30,840 nucleotides of DNA from Glomus cerebriforme. Lineage: Eukaryota; Glomeromycota; Glomeromycetes; Glomerales; Glomeraceae. Shown in pieces: positions 1 through 10,387 of the stretch (position 1 is the first letter of the stretch; every line of letters begins with the position of its first letter). The stretch lies in the NCBI GenBank assembly GCA_003550305.1, contig QKYT01000002.1, positions 447,432 to 478,271 on the forward strand, given 5' to 3'. Below the pieces are notes generated by a model. It worked only from the letters and a program-made list of their open reading frames with translations. It searched no databases and had not been told where the DNA came from. The position numbers and the translations under genes are program-made.

Positions 1-633
1 ATCAAAGTATTAAATGTCAAATTTTTTTTGATAATTTAGCACGATATGAAACTTCAATTTTGATAGTTTAGTTTTTTAATAAGCTCTGATTTGCATGCTA
101 CATTTGAATTTTTGTATTTTTTATAGCTTAAAATTTTGACAACTTTTTTTTTAAACTAAAATGATGATTGTAAGACAAGGAACTAAGATAAAATCTTGAA
201 ATTTTATATGAAACTTAATTGCATATTTAACAATAATTATGCAAAATTTCATAAAATTCTAATCATTGGTTATTTAATTATTGTATTTTTTGCAATTCTG
301 ATTACTTTTTTCGTCCACTGTATATACTGTATAAAAATTTTATTTTATATTATTATTATTAAAATTTAAAAATCATTAAGAAATTAAAGATTTTTAATCT
401 AATATAAAGAATGGAAAAGAAAAAACTAGTTAAGGATAATTTTTAACAATTGTAATACAGTTTATTTATTACAGTAGATTAGTTTAATATTTAATTTTTC
501 AGGATTTAAAATAAAACCAGGCAGATTTTCTAATTAGTTAGAGTAGATAAGATTTTGTATAAAGCATAAACTTATGATAAGTCACATGAGAAAAGATCAC
601 CGATTGATCGGCGGATCGACAATTAACAGTTAA
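1..633. other. AT-rich intergenic sequence, no gene seen
   Basis: Very AT-rich sequence with long A and T runs. I see no coding stretch with codon-like structure and no splice-linked exons. A 65-residue minus-strand open frame reaches in from the downstream tRNA gene, but it is only the tRNA read backwards. Confidence 0.7.
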
Positions 634-704
634 GCATGCTTGGTTTAGTGGTATAATTCGTGCCTGCCACGCACGAGACCCGAGTTCGATTCTCGGAGCA
701 TGCA
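634..704 (+). tRNA. tRNA-Gly (anticodon GCC)
   Basis: Full cloverleaf of 71 nt without an intron. The acceptor stem GCATGCT (634-640) pairs with AGCATGC (697-703), and A704 is the discriminator base. The anticodon stem CGTGC/GCACG encloses the loop CTGCCAC, giving anticodon GCC at 666-668. The T arm is CCGAG-TTCGATT-CTCGG. The internal RNA polymerase III signals are visible: A box TGGTTTAGTGG (641-651) and B box GTTCGATTC (684-692). A T-run starting at about 714, just past the gene, fits a Pol III terminator. CCA is not encoded, as expected for a eukaryotic nuclear tRNA gene. It reads GGC and, by wobble, GGU glycine codons. Confidence 0.97.
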
Positions 705-712
705 CAAGATAG

Positions 713-724
713 TTTATTTTTTTT
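713..724 (+). terminator. Probable Pol III terminator of tRNA-Gly
   Basis: A run of T residues (about 11 nt, one terminal C) starts roughly ten bases after the tRNA discriminator base. Pol III stops at short T tracts, so this is the likely 3' end of the primary transcript. Confidence 0.6.
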
Positions 725-1535
725 CCTATAAACATTTATTTCCCCTCAATATATATAAAATATATCAATTTATCATTTTTGGTAGATATATACAGTATAT
801 ATATTTTTAATAAAGAAATATATATACAGTATATATGATAAATTATTTTAAAAAGATAACCAACTACATTATTTAAATTGGATCCTGTACTATTTTTAAG
901 AATGAAAAAAAATACATGAATTTCAAAAATAGAAAATTTTTTATAAAAACTTTAAAATAATGTGAAACTGGAAAAGGCAACGACAACGGGCATGCGGCAA
1001 TTCCACCTCCATAAAGAGCATGGATTTATTATTTTTTGACCAACAAATAATAATAGACTATCAAATCATGTCGTGCAAGATTTTTTTCTGTTCTTGATAG
1101 TACTTGGAATTTCATCGAATAGAAGAATAAAAGAAAAATCAGTTTAAAATAGAATGATGAATCGCGAAGTTACTTCAAACAAAATTTCATGTGTAGCGGG
1201 AGTAATACAGAAAAAATCTTTGTGTACTCAGAAATATCCATCAATTAATGATTTTGAGCAAAAATGGACGTTATCAGTTATCAGTTATCATTATATTGCC
1301 ATTATTTAAATGATTTTAAAAAATCTTTTACATCATCTTACATCTTTTTTTAATGAGTATTTAAATAGAAAAACATTGACCTACAAGTAAACAAAAAAAA
1401 ATTGGTATCAAACTGATCTTAAAAAATATTGGATAAAATACCATTTTTTTTTTGGCGGAAAAGACCAAAGTATTATAGCAGAGTTTAGAAATGAAACTTA
1501 CCGTTTCAACTTTGTCATACACAAGGAAACCTAAA

Positions 1536-1543
1536 TCACGTGA
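1536..1543. promoter_or_regulatory. TCACGTGA palindrome (E-box type)
   Basis: Exact 8-bp palindrome containing CACGTG, the core bound by many bHLH factors. It lies about 600 bp upstream of the CSC1-like start codon. It is one of five exact copies in the window. Function is inferred only from the motif and its over-representation. Confidence 0.35.
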
Positions 1544-2146
1544 GATAGAAAATTTTACAATAAGTCTATGTAACGATCTTCACTCAGAACTTGATCTGAT
1601 TTTCTCACACTTTTCTTTTATGGTTTAGACATGAATGAAAATTTCCTAATAAATAAATTTCGTAATTGAAAAAATGACATATAGTTGTTACCATGTTACG
1701 TAATCTTTACTTTTGAACTTGTTAAAGTTAACAATATGTAACACATATTTCACTCCTATGCCATGGTAGATCTGTCAACATATAGAATTATAGATTGTAT
1801 TGATGTGTCACCACCTTTACATCAGAAAGAATTAATACGGTTCTCGTATAAAAAAAATTTTTTTTTCTTTTTAAAAATAATCTAGATCTAATCGCTTTCT
1901 TAAAGTTCTTTAATTTCTTTTTTATTTACTATTCTAATTCTTTTAAATGTTTTCGACTCTGTTAATTTGTTGTTTCAACGCTTAGATCGAAATAACTTTT
2001 CATATTAAATCAGGAATAAAGTGTTGGTGACGTGTCTTTGCTCAACAAAGAACTATTAAGATTTTTTTACTTTCGTACTTCGACTATTCAATTAAAAAGA
2101 AGTTGAAGATATAGAGTAAATTTTTTAGTCAAAAAGCTACTTAAGT

Positions 2147-5100
2147 ATGGCTGGCACACTTGACAAATCCTATTATTCTTCTACTTTTTTGGGTTTAGCA
2201 ACTCAATTGGGAATATCGTTCTCCATTTCTTTGTATTGTTTATTACAATTTGAATGGAATCGAAGGAAAAAATCTATGCGATATCTATATACTCCTAGGA
2301 CAAGACTAGCAAAGTAAGTATAATGTTTTACTGGAGTTTTGCACAACCTGTAAGTTTATAATTGGTTTAATCGTTTATCACAGGAAACCTTCACCACAAA
2401 TACCATCGGGTTTATTCTCATGGATAAGAGCAACTATGTATTTGGATGATGATTTTTATTTAAAAAATGTTGGACTTGATGCGTTGATGTATATTCGATT
2501 TTTAAAGATGGCATTTCAATTTGTATTATTTAATGCTATTATTGTTGGTTCAATTCTATTACCAATAAATTATCTTGGTACTAGTATAGAGGAGGAAGTA
2601 CCAAGATTCTCTCTTAGTAATATTAATCCTAGTGATACTAATATTTTATGGGCTCATGTTTTATGTACATTTATAGTGAGCATTAGTTGGATGTATCTCT
2701 TATATAAAAATTATTATGATTATATGAAGTTACATCGACAACATCTTATGGATAAGGTTTTAAGTGGTTCAATAACTGAACGAACCGTTATAATATCTAG
2801 AATTCCTCGAGAATTAAGATCCGAAGATGAACTTCAAAAGTTTGTTAGTAACCTTGGATTAGGCGAAGTAGAGTCTGCTAGAATGGTAAGACTTACCGGA
2901 AAATTAGATCGAAGGATTTTGAGGAGAGAAAATGCGCTTTTGTCATTAGAAAAGGCGCATATTCAACTTGCAAAAAATGTTTATAATGCTATAAAAAGGA
3001 AGAGATTATTTGGAACCGGAATTTGGTCAAGATTATTTGGTTGTGTTATTGATCCGAATCTTGAAATTGGTGAATCTAAGGACTATCAAAGAATTCAAAA
3101 TTTTGTTGATCGTTTAGATCCTCGTAAAAGGCGACGTACAAATACAAGTGAATCCATTTCAGAGAATAATGGGCATTCTAAATATACCACATCTGGGACT
3201 TTTTCAAGTGAAATAATGGATCGTGAAGATGGATACGGACGCCAATTCTTAATATGGAATGCTCTTCGTCATATATCCAAAAATGTGCTAGATAAATATC
3301 AGCCAACCCATAGGTCTGGTTTTTACGGAGATAAAGTTGTTTCTATTGATGATTTTTTAAAGAAATTTAATTATCTTGATCGTCGTATCGCCGAATTACG
3401 TTCAAAATCGATTCAAGGACCTCCTTATAAAGTTACTAGTACAGGATTTGTCACATTTAAAGATCATATTAGTGCACAATTATGTGCTCAAAGTATAATG
3501 TACTCAAAACCTCATACTTGTACTACAAAGATGGCTCCTGAACCAAGAGATATTCTTTGGGATAACTTAACGATTGAATTTAAAGAAAAATTAATTCGTT
3601 ATATTATCGTGAATGCTTGTGTCTGGTAAGATAAATTATATATTTATTTATTATTTAATTATTTATTGTTGTAAAGTTATGGACACGATCTTTTCATTTC
3701 TTAGGGCATTGATATTATTTTGGCTTTTCCCAATTCTTGCCTTACTTACCCTCACGAACATTGATTCATTTAATTCAAATAAAATACCATTTTTAAATAC
3801 ATTATTTAAAATAACACCACTTATCAAAATTTTGCTTCAAAATGTGTTACCAACAGTGTTGGTCACATTCTTTATGTCATTTTTACCTTGGATTTTGATG
3901 GGTTTGTATATAATTAAATTTTTTTTTTTTTTACAATTAAATAAATATGTATTTTATTTTAAACTTGTAATTTTAAATTACTTTTATAGAATTATCAAAA
4001 CAAGAAAAGTTTCCTTCATACTCAGAACTTGAAGAAGCTGTTTTAATACGATATTACTATTTTTCATTATTCAACGTGTTCCTCGTGTTTTTACTGGGTT
4101 CCACATTTTTACAATCAATTTTTGATGCGATTAATACACCCACATCAATTCTCGAAATTTTAGCAAAAGCATTGCCTAGGGTAAGAATATCAATTTCACT
4201 TATTGGAAAAACTTTTTTTTTTTTTTTACTAACAATATTTCTTTTTTATTAGGGTGCCACGTTTTTCATAAATTATGTTGTATTCAATACTTGTACTCAT
4301 GGACTTGAGCTTGTTCAAGTTGGATCACAATTATTTCTTCACATCATTCTTACTTCCCGATTTATAGCAACAACCCCCCGCATGCTTCAACGTGTGACAC
4401 ATCCTTGGTCTTTTCAATTCTATTATTATTACCCAAATCATATTTTAATTCTCGTTATTACGATCACTTATTCCGTGATTAATCCTTTAATTTTAATGGT
4501 TTCTCTTTTGTATTATGCTTTTGCATTAATTGTATTCAAACATCAATTCGCATACTGCTATGTACGTCGATATGAAGCAGGAGGAAAATTTTACCGACGC
4601 GTTTTTCGTTACACCACTGATGGTTTGATTATATTTCAACTTACTATAATTGGCACGATTTGGTTGCGTAAAGGGATTGTACAAGGTGCTATATTAGTAC
4701 CTCTTTTGCTTGGCACGGGCTATTTCAAATATTATTGTCACAAGACATTTTATTCTAGAACACATTATTTAGCTTTGGACTCCCGCTTATCCCTACAAAA
4801 TAATGTGCAGAATGAACAAAGGGATCAAATAACTAATTCGAATGAGACGAATGAAAATACTATCGGAAATAAAGTGCCAGAAACTTCTCATACCGATTTT
4901 AGAGGGAAAGTACCAGAAATTTCTCATTCTGAGAAAGAAAATGGTGAGGGAATTAAAGGAAAAAATACTATTATTGACGTGAGTTCTAATATGAATATAG
5001 ACGTTGCGAATAACAAGGAAGATGATAGTGGAATAAGTGTAATGTTTGAGGGACGAATTACAAAGAATGGTTTTAGTGAGCTGGTAGAAAATAATAGTGT

Positions 5101-6148
5101 AGAAAGTGATACTAGCACGAAAATAGCTTTTACTAAAAACAATGTAATTGCAAAAGATAATGTCGAAAATGATAGTCAACCCGAAAATTACATCAATCAC
5201 GAAGGTTCACAAAGTTCTTTGGTTAGGAATTCTATAGAAAAACCACCTAGTAGTTTGTCAGTGAATAATTATAACGTACAGAGACCAAATTCATTATCTC
5301 AATCCGTGATTACGTCGAGTGAACAAAATGAAACTACTGATGGAAATTTTGAAGCCTCTGTTATATTATTAAGTTCTGCTGCTTATAATTCAAGTGATAA
5401 TAATATACCACTTAAACCACCAAAAGTAGCTTTAATTAAAGGGTCTAAAGATAATATGAACAATTATGATAACTCAAGTTCAAGTCAATCACAAATCAAA
5501 TTTAAAGATAATAACAACAAATTAGTAATAATTCCCCCAGAAAACAATGATTATCTTAATGTACGATTTACTTCTTCGCCTGTTGAAAGTATACGCGCTC
5601 AACGTCTACCTTCAGCAGGGAATTTACGATCTTTTCATCCAGCACATTTTACACATGATCCAAATTTGAAAGTACTTCAGGATGAAACATCAACATACCA
5701 AACTTATATACATCCAAATCTTATTAAATCCCTAAATCGTAAACTTTGGCTACCACGTAATCCTTTAAAAAAAATATGTGTAGAAGATAATGTTGAATTA
5801 AGTAGAGCATTGACATCTAGTGAGGGAGGAAGTGGTATTGTTGGATATTGGGGTGGTGCTTCTCAATATTTGGGTGAAGCAAAAGTTAGTGCTTATGGAA
5901 ATCATGAATTTCCTTCAAAATTAGTTCATGCGCGAGAAAAAACAAATGAAGGAGAAGGAGAAGAAGAAAATCAACCCCCGCGACATACACGAAGGTATAT
6001 GGAAGAGCATCAAAATACAGATAATGAAAGTGATTATGATGAATCAGAATATTCATTTCATGATCCACTTTCGCCTGAAGATGAAAATATTGTTAGTTTA
6101 AATGAATTTATAGAGCCTGATGAATTGTCAAGTGGAGAAGAATATTAA
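2147..6148 (+). CDS. CSC1/OSCA-type calcium-permeable stress-gated cation channel
   Basis: Exons: 2147-2313, 2384-3625, 3705-3901, 3990-4180, 4253-6148; 1230 aa. The family (TMEM63/OSCA, fungal Csc1, Rsn1, Phm7) forms membrane channels opened by osmotic or mechanical stress that pass Ca2+ and other cations. The N-terminal membrane segment is in residues 10-30, with two more at about 85-170 (W..VL.TF..S). The long cytosolic loop before residue 450 matches the PHM7_cyt region. The 7TM block starts around IIVNACVWALILFW and runs to about residue 760, with the family's EAGGKF stretch near 708. A Ser/Asn/Glu-rich tail of about 450 aa follows. It contains a HPNLIKSL..LWLPRNP stretch resembling the fungal PHM7_ext motif. 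The first ATG opens directly into the first membrane segment. The tail is longer than in many relatives and carries a short duplication (KVPETSH/KVPEISH). Family assignment is sure; plasma membrane location is inferred. Confidence 0.93.
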
Positions 6149-6442
6149 TTAATTATTTTAATATATAATTGAGATAAAATATTTTTAATTATTATTAATA
6201 TTAATTTTTAAGAGACAATTGAACTAAAAAAAAAATTTTTTCTTTGTAATATATAAATTTTTTAATTAGGATTTTTGATTTCAATATTTTTCCTTTTTTT
6301 GTATTATATAATTATATTAAATAATTTGTAGAGAATTTTTAAAACAAAATTTGATTACTTTCTGAAATTGTTATTATACATTAAAATAAATATAGATGAA
6401 TATGATTTTAGATACCGTATTTGTTTGTTAATTTAATTCCCA

Positions 6443-6568
6443 AATTTGACTTAATTAAGCTAAAGTCCCCGTTATGTTACATATAGGTGATGATGGAACT
6501 TAGGGGTTAATGTTGCGGGGAAACTGTTTTGTGATTGGCGAGAACGTTTCGCCTTTTTAAGTCAAATT
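6443..6568. repeat. Short inverted-repeat unit (MITE-sized)
   Basis: Perfect 12-bp arms at 6443-6454 and 6557-6568 enclose about 100 bp of less AT-rich sequence. The size suits a small non-autonomous element, but I see no target-site duplication and no second copy here. Confidence 0.25.
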
Positions 6569-7068
6569 CCCACCTAATTTTAATTTTTGATACATTATAA
6601 TAATTTATTTATTATTTAAAATATTTTACTTTACAATATTGCATCAATTATTTCGTCATCTTCAGCCAATTTAATCTTCTTCCATACTATTATCCAAACT
6701 TTTAATAAACACCTCCACGTCTAAATTTAATAAATTACTCATTATCACTCTTTTACCTTTGTATAGCATAGTTCCTCACACAAATGAAACAAATGCGCGT
6801 TAAAATACCGTGTACTGCGCGTCAGTATATATTAAAAAACAATTCCTTTTTTTTAGTTACTGAGGAGTTACTAAGGTTTTGGATTTCATTGTTGTGGCGA
6901 GACTGTAACATTATCAGGGGTAGCACCGTAACAGTGGTAGTATTATCTAGTTTTTCGTTTCGTGAAACCGATGATCTTCGCCAGTGTCCGAACTATTGTT
7001 CTACGTTTTCTTTTTTTTTTTTAGCAGTTAGCTAGGTACGCTAAGTATTTTAGATCGAGATGTACTTG

Positions 7069-7089
7069 GTCACGTGGTTTCACGTGATC
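7069..7089. promoter_or_regulatory. Paired CACGTG sites one helical turn apart
   Basis: GTCACGTG at 7069-7076 and TCACGTGA at 7080-7087 have their centres 10 bp apart, so both would face the same side of the helix. They lie about 740 bp upstream of the P2X-like start codon. CACGTG is a known bHLH target (for example Pho4 and Cbf1 in yeast). The actual factor and target gene are unknown. Confidence 0.4.
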
Positions 7090-7825
7090 ATATTAATCCG
7101 TTTAAATAATCCTAACGTCACACTTAATGCCGTAATGCCGGCCAAAAAGTTACATGAAAGTGAAATTTTGTAGGTGATACTGGGGTAGTAAGCCAGTAGT
7201 AAGCCACATAAGATATGAGTTGTATTTATGCTGCAATAAAGTAATCGGATGATCATTTTTAAATCTCATCAAATGTCGAGTAACATTAATCATTAATAAC
7301 GAAAAAAAATGTTCAACTTTGATGCTTTTTTTTTTTACCAATTATAACATGTAATTTTAAAAATAAACATAAATTAAAAGACACTATTCTTGGCATGTTC
7401 AAAAGAAATTTATGTGCGCCATCAAATAAAAATGGATCAAAAGTATACAATATATTTTATCAATAAATGTTGGTAGAAACCGTGAGACGAAAATTTGCCT
7501 CATGATTAAAAAGTATAATAGTAATTTTCCGTTTTTAATAATACCAAAAACTGAAAGTTAAATAAAATTACTTGTATTGATTTTTACCACTTATGTGTTG
7601 TGTAAGATTGCTTTTTTCTGCCGGATGTAGCTGTTATTATCAAAATCTAGTCACCAAATTAGTCTTACCAAATTTATGTACGTGCATTCGTGCATGATCC
7701 CAGTTAATATATATAGGTCCAAATTTTCTCTATAAAAAAAAAATAAAAAAAATAATATTAATATTCTTTTATAATTTTTTAATAATTTAATTTTTGTAAC
7801 ATTTGAAAATATTGGGGGAAAAAAA

Positions 7826-9785
7826 ATGAAGAAATACGATTTGGACGAAGTTTTTGCGTAAATATTCCTTACTTATAACTTCTCCACATATAATTCTTTT
7901 TTAACTGTAAAAATATCTCTCATTTTTAGATACGATACTTTTAAGATTGTCAAAGTCAAAGAGTATGTATAAGTAAAATATAATTTATTGATTTTTAGTT
8001 TCGAACATTTTATCTAATTGAATGAATTTATTTTTAAAATCTACAGTCGAAGGTTGGGTATTCTTTATCGAGCGTTTCAAATTGCTATTTTCGCGTATAT
8101 ATTATTTACTGTTATCAACGATGAATCATATTTAAAAAAGGTACATGACTCACGAAATTTTCGCACAAGAACGTTCGTAAAGCATTATTTAATTATTTTA
8201 CACGTTTTATATGTAGGAACTACCAATTGCTGGCGCAATAAGAATAACTTTACAAGCACCTCCCGAATTTACAAATCCACCATATTGTACTGGAGGATTA
8301 CCTTGTGTATACTGGGGGGCAAATGAAATACAATATCCAAGTGATGGGGCAGGTTTCGCATTTTTTACTACAAGGGCGTCAGCAATAAACTATCCACCAG
8401 GAACATGTTCTTTTCTTTCAGCATCTTCGCCTCAAGATCCTTGCATTTTTAATCCTAATAATAATACTGGCAATACTATATTACCCAAATCTTATATTGC
8501 CGATATTGAAAATTATACCGTAAGTACATGCTTAAATGAATAACTTCTTTTTCTTATAATATATAGATAAAAAAAGTTATATATTTTCTTAAATAACTAG
8601 GTCATGATTGAACATTCCATTAGAGGAAAAGTTAATACTATTTCACTTCGTAATGGTATTATGGATGGTATACTACTTGATAATAAAAATAATGTAGTTA
8701 AAACAATTACTAACGCTACAAGGGTAAGTGATTTTTTTTTTGTTTCGTCCTCTGTAATATAATTCTTTATTATAATAATTTTCTGATTGATTTTTTATAA
8801 TTCCTTTATAGGCTGAAAATAAGAAAGTCAATGGTGACATTTTCACCGTAAAAGAAATTTTAGACGCTGCAGGTTTAAGAAAAAAAAATTTTAATTGTTT
8901 TTATTTACATTGTTTATTATAGAATTTCTATTAACATTATCTAATATAACCAAAAATATGAAGGCGCAGATTTAGATGGTGATTATAATTTATCTAAATA
9001 AGTTCTGATTATAATTAATAAAGTAATGTTTTTTAATTATTCATTTATTTTTAATTTTTTTTAAAAGGTCTCTCATTTGCTCCTGGTTCTGATCCAGGTG
9101 AAATAAATAGATCTTCTGGCATTGTTATCGTAATCGCAATAGATTATAAGAATGTTAGATTTACGGTAAATTTATATTTATTTATTTATATACTTGTAAT
9201 TAACATAATACTTTTTACTAATTAATTTTTTTTAATAGGCAAATGAAATTCGATATAAATATAGACCGCAAGTTATTGATGGTGCTGAATATAAAGCAGT
9301 TGAAAGTATTTATAATCCTGATGGTTCTTATACAATCAAAGATCGTCATGGGTAAAAGAAGAAAACAACTTATTTTATTGACTCAGATTTTGCTTTTTTT
9401 TTATCTATCTAAATTAAAAAAAAATTTATTCTATATATATATATATTTTTTAATAGAATCCGTTTGGTATTTCAACAAATCGGACAAATTGGTACATTTG
9501 ATGTTATCTCTTTATTGACAAATTTAGTAGCAGCTCTCGCTTTATTCGTAAGTTTTTTTTTATCTTTGCATATTTTTAACTTAATCAATTAATAATTCTA
9601 ATTTCTCGTTAAATGATAAACAGAAAGTTGCAACAACTCTTGTAGAAATATTAATGTTGAATGTTTTGCCTCAAAAGAAACATTATGAAGCCTTTAAATA
9701 TGAAGAAACTCACGATTTTGGTGATTTTCGTAAGGGTATTATAGGAGATAAAGAAGGTGATGGTACTAATCATAATGAATCTTAA
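7826..9785 (+). CDS. P2X-type ligand-gated cation channel
   Basis: Exons: 7826-7857, 7930-7962, 8047-8140, 8217-8519, 8601-8723, 8812-8872, 8964-8978, 9068-9165, 9239-9351, 9457-9547, 9624-9785; 374 aa, usual P2X length. P2X proteins form trimeric channels opened by ATP. The N-terminus carries the family's Y-x-T-x-K site (Y12, T14, K16). TM1 spans about 27-46. The ectodomain spans about 50-303 with only four cysteines (77, 83, 117, 129), where vertebrate forms have ten. Late ectodomain motifs match: N249-V-R251-F, then K287 just ahead of GIR (291-293). TM2 is about 306-336, followed by the C-terminal YxxxK motif (Y342-K346). The lysine pair just after TM1 that binds ATP in animals is not seen; R62 lies there instead. 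Exon 7 is 15 nt. Activation by ATP and cell location are not shown. Confidence 0.92.
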
Positions 9786-10387
9786 AAAAATATATAAAAG
9801 CTTAATAGATTATTTTAATAAATATTTAATAAAACATTTAAAACATTATAATTAACCGAATAACCCTAAAATAATAATACCATTTTATAATAGAAATATT
9901 ATTAGAGCTTCTTGTTGTTATATTCACCATTAATGATTTGAATAAATAAATTTGTTAACACTCTATCATCATTCATGCATTATTTATCACCACGATTTGT
10001 GTTAATCAAATAATATATTTATAAATGGTACCAACTGGTATTTAATAAAAAGTATATAAGTTTTTATCTCGCTAAATTTGTTATTTAATACGTATACTAT
10101 GTAAATAACAAAAAATGTAAATACAAAAAAAAAAATATTACATAAAAAAAAAATGAATTTGATTTACAAAAAAAAGTTTGTTGAAATATATGAAAAAAAG
10201 AATATGTTTTTGATTTGCTTGTTCGGTAAAATTCCTAATTATAAATGATAAATAATTAATATATAATAATAATTCTTTCTTTTATAGTCCACCCCCAAAA
10301 ATAACCAAAAAAGTATATACAAACAAAGTAAAATTACAACTTATATAATAATCTCCTCATCACCATCGGCAAAAAATAAATAAAGGA
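9786..10387. other. Convergent 3' region between P2X and RhoGAP genes
   Basis: The two flanking genes end here on opposite strands, so both 3' UTRs and poly(A) signals should lie in these 600 bp. AATAAA-type strings occur soon after the P2X stop (around 9818-9832). No coding sequence is seen. Confidence 0.65.

Larger units (their letters stand above)
705..2146. other. Intergenic region between tRNA-Gly and the CSC1 gene
   Basis: No gene is supported. At 783-838 two copies of a TATATACAGTATATAT-like stretch form an imperfect hairpin. One TCACGTGA site lies at 1536-1543. The last few hundred bases should hold the promoter and 5' leader of the channel gene starting at 2147. I see no clear TATA box that stands out from the AT-rich background. 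Confidence 0.6.
6149..7825. other. Intergenic region between the two channel genes
   Basis: No gene is supported. A 12-bp perfect inverted repeat (AATTTGACTTAA at 6443-6454, TTAAGTCAAATT at 6557-6568) brackets a locally GC-richer patch of about 100 bp that includes GCGGGGAAAC and GGCGAGAACG. A pair of CACGTG sites sits at 7071 and 7081. The first part should contain the 3' UTR of the CSC1-like gene, the last part the P2X promoter. An 83-codon open frame at 6784-7035 shows no family resemblance and is treated as chance. Confidence 0.6.

Noticed and set aside
538..735. 65-residue minus-strand open frame containing PRIELGSRAWQAR
   Set aside because: It is the antisense of the tRNA-Gly gene; the apparent motif comes from the conserved tRNA arms.
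783..838. TATATACAGTATATAT pair as an RNA hairpin gene
   Set aside because: Simple AT repeat with a mismatched centre; common by chance in sequence this AT-rich.
4793..5200. Minus-strand open frames inside the CSC1-like tail (also 4924-5142 and 5886-6068)
   Set aside because: Shadows of the low-complexity coding sequence on the plus strand, with no splice partners or family features.
6784..7035. 83-codon plus-strand open frame between the two channel genes
   Set aside because: No recognisable motif, ends in a T-run giving poly-Phe, and no exon partner.
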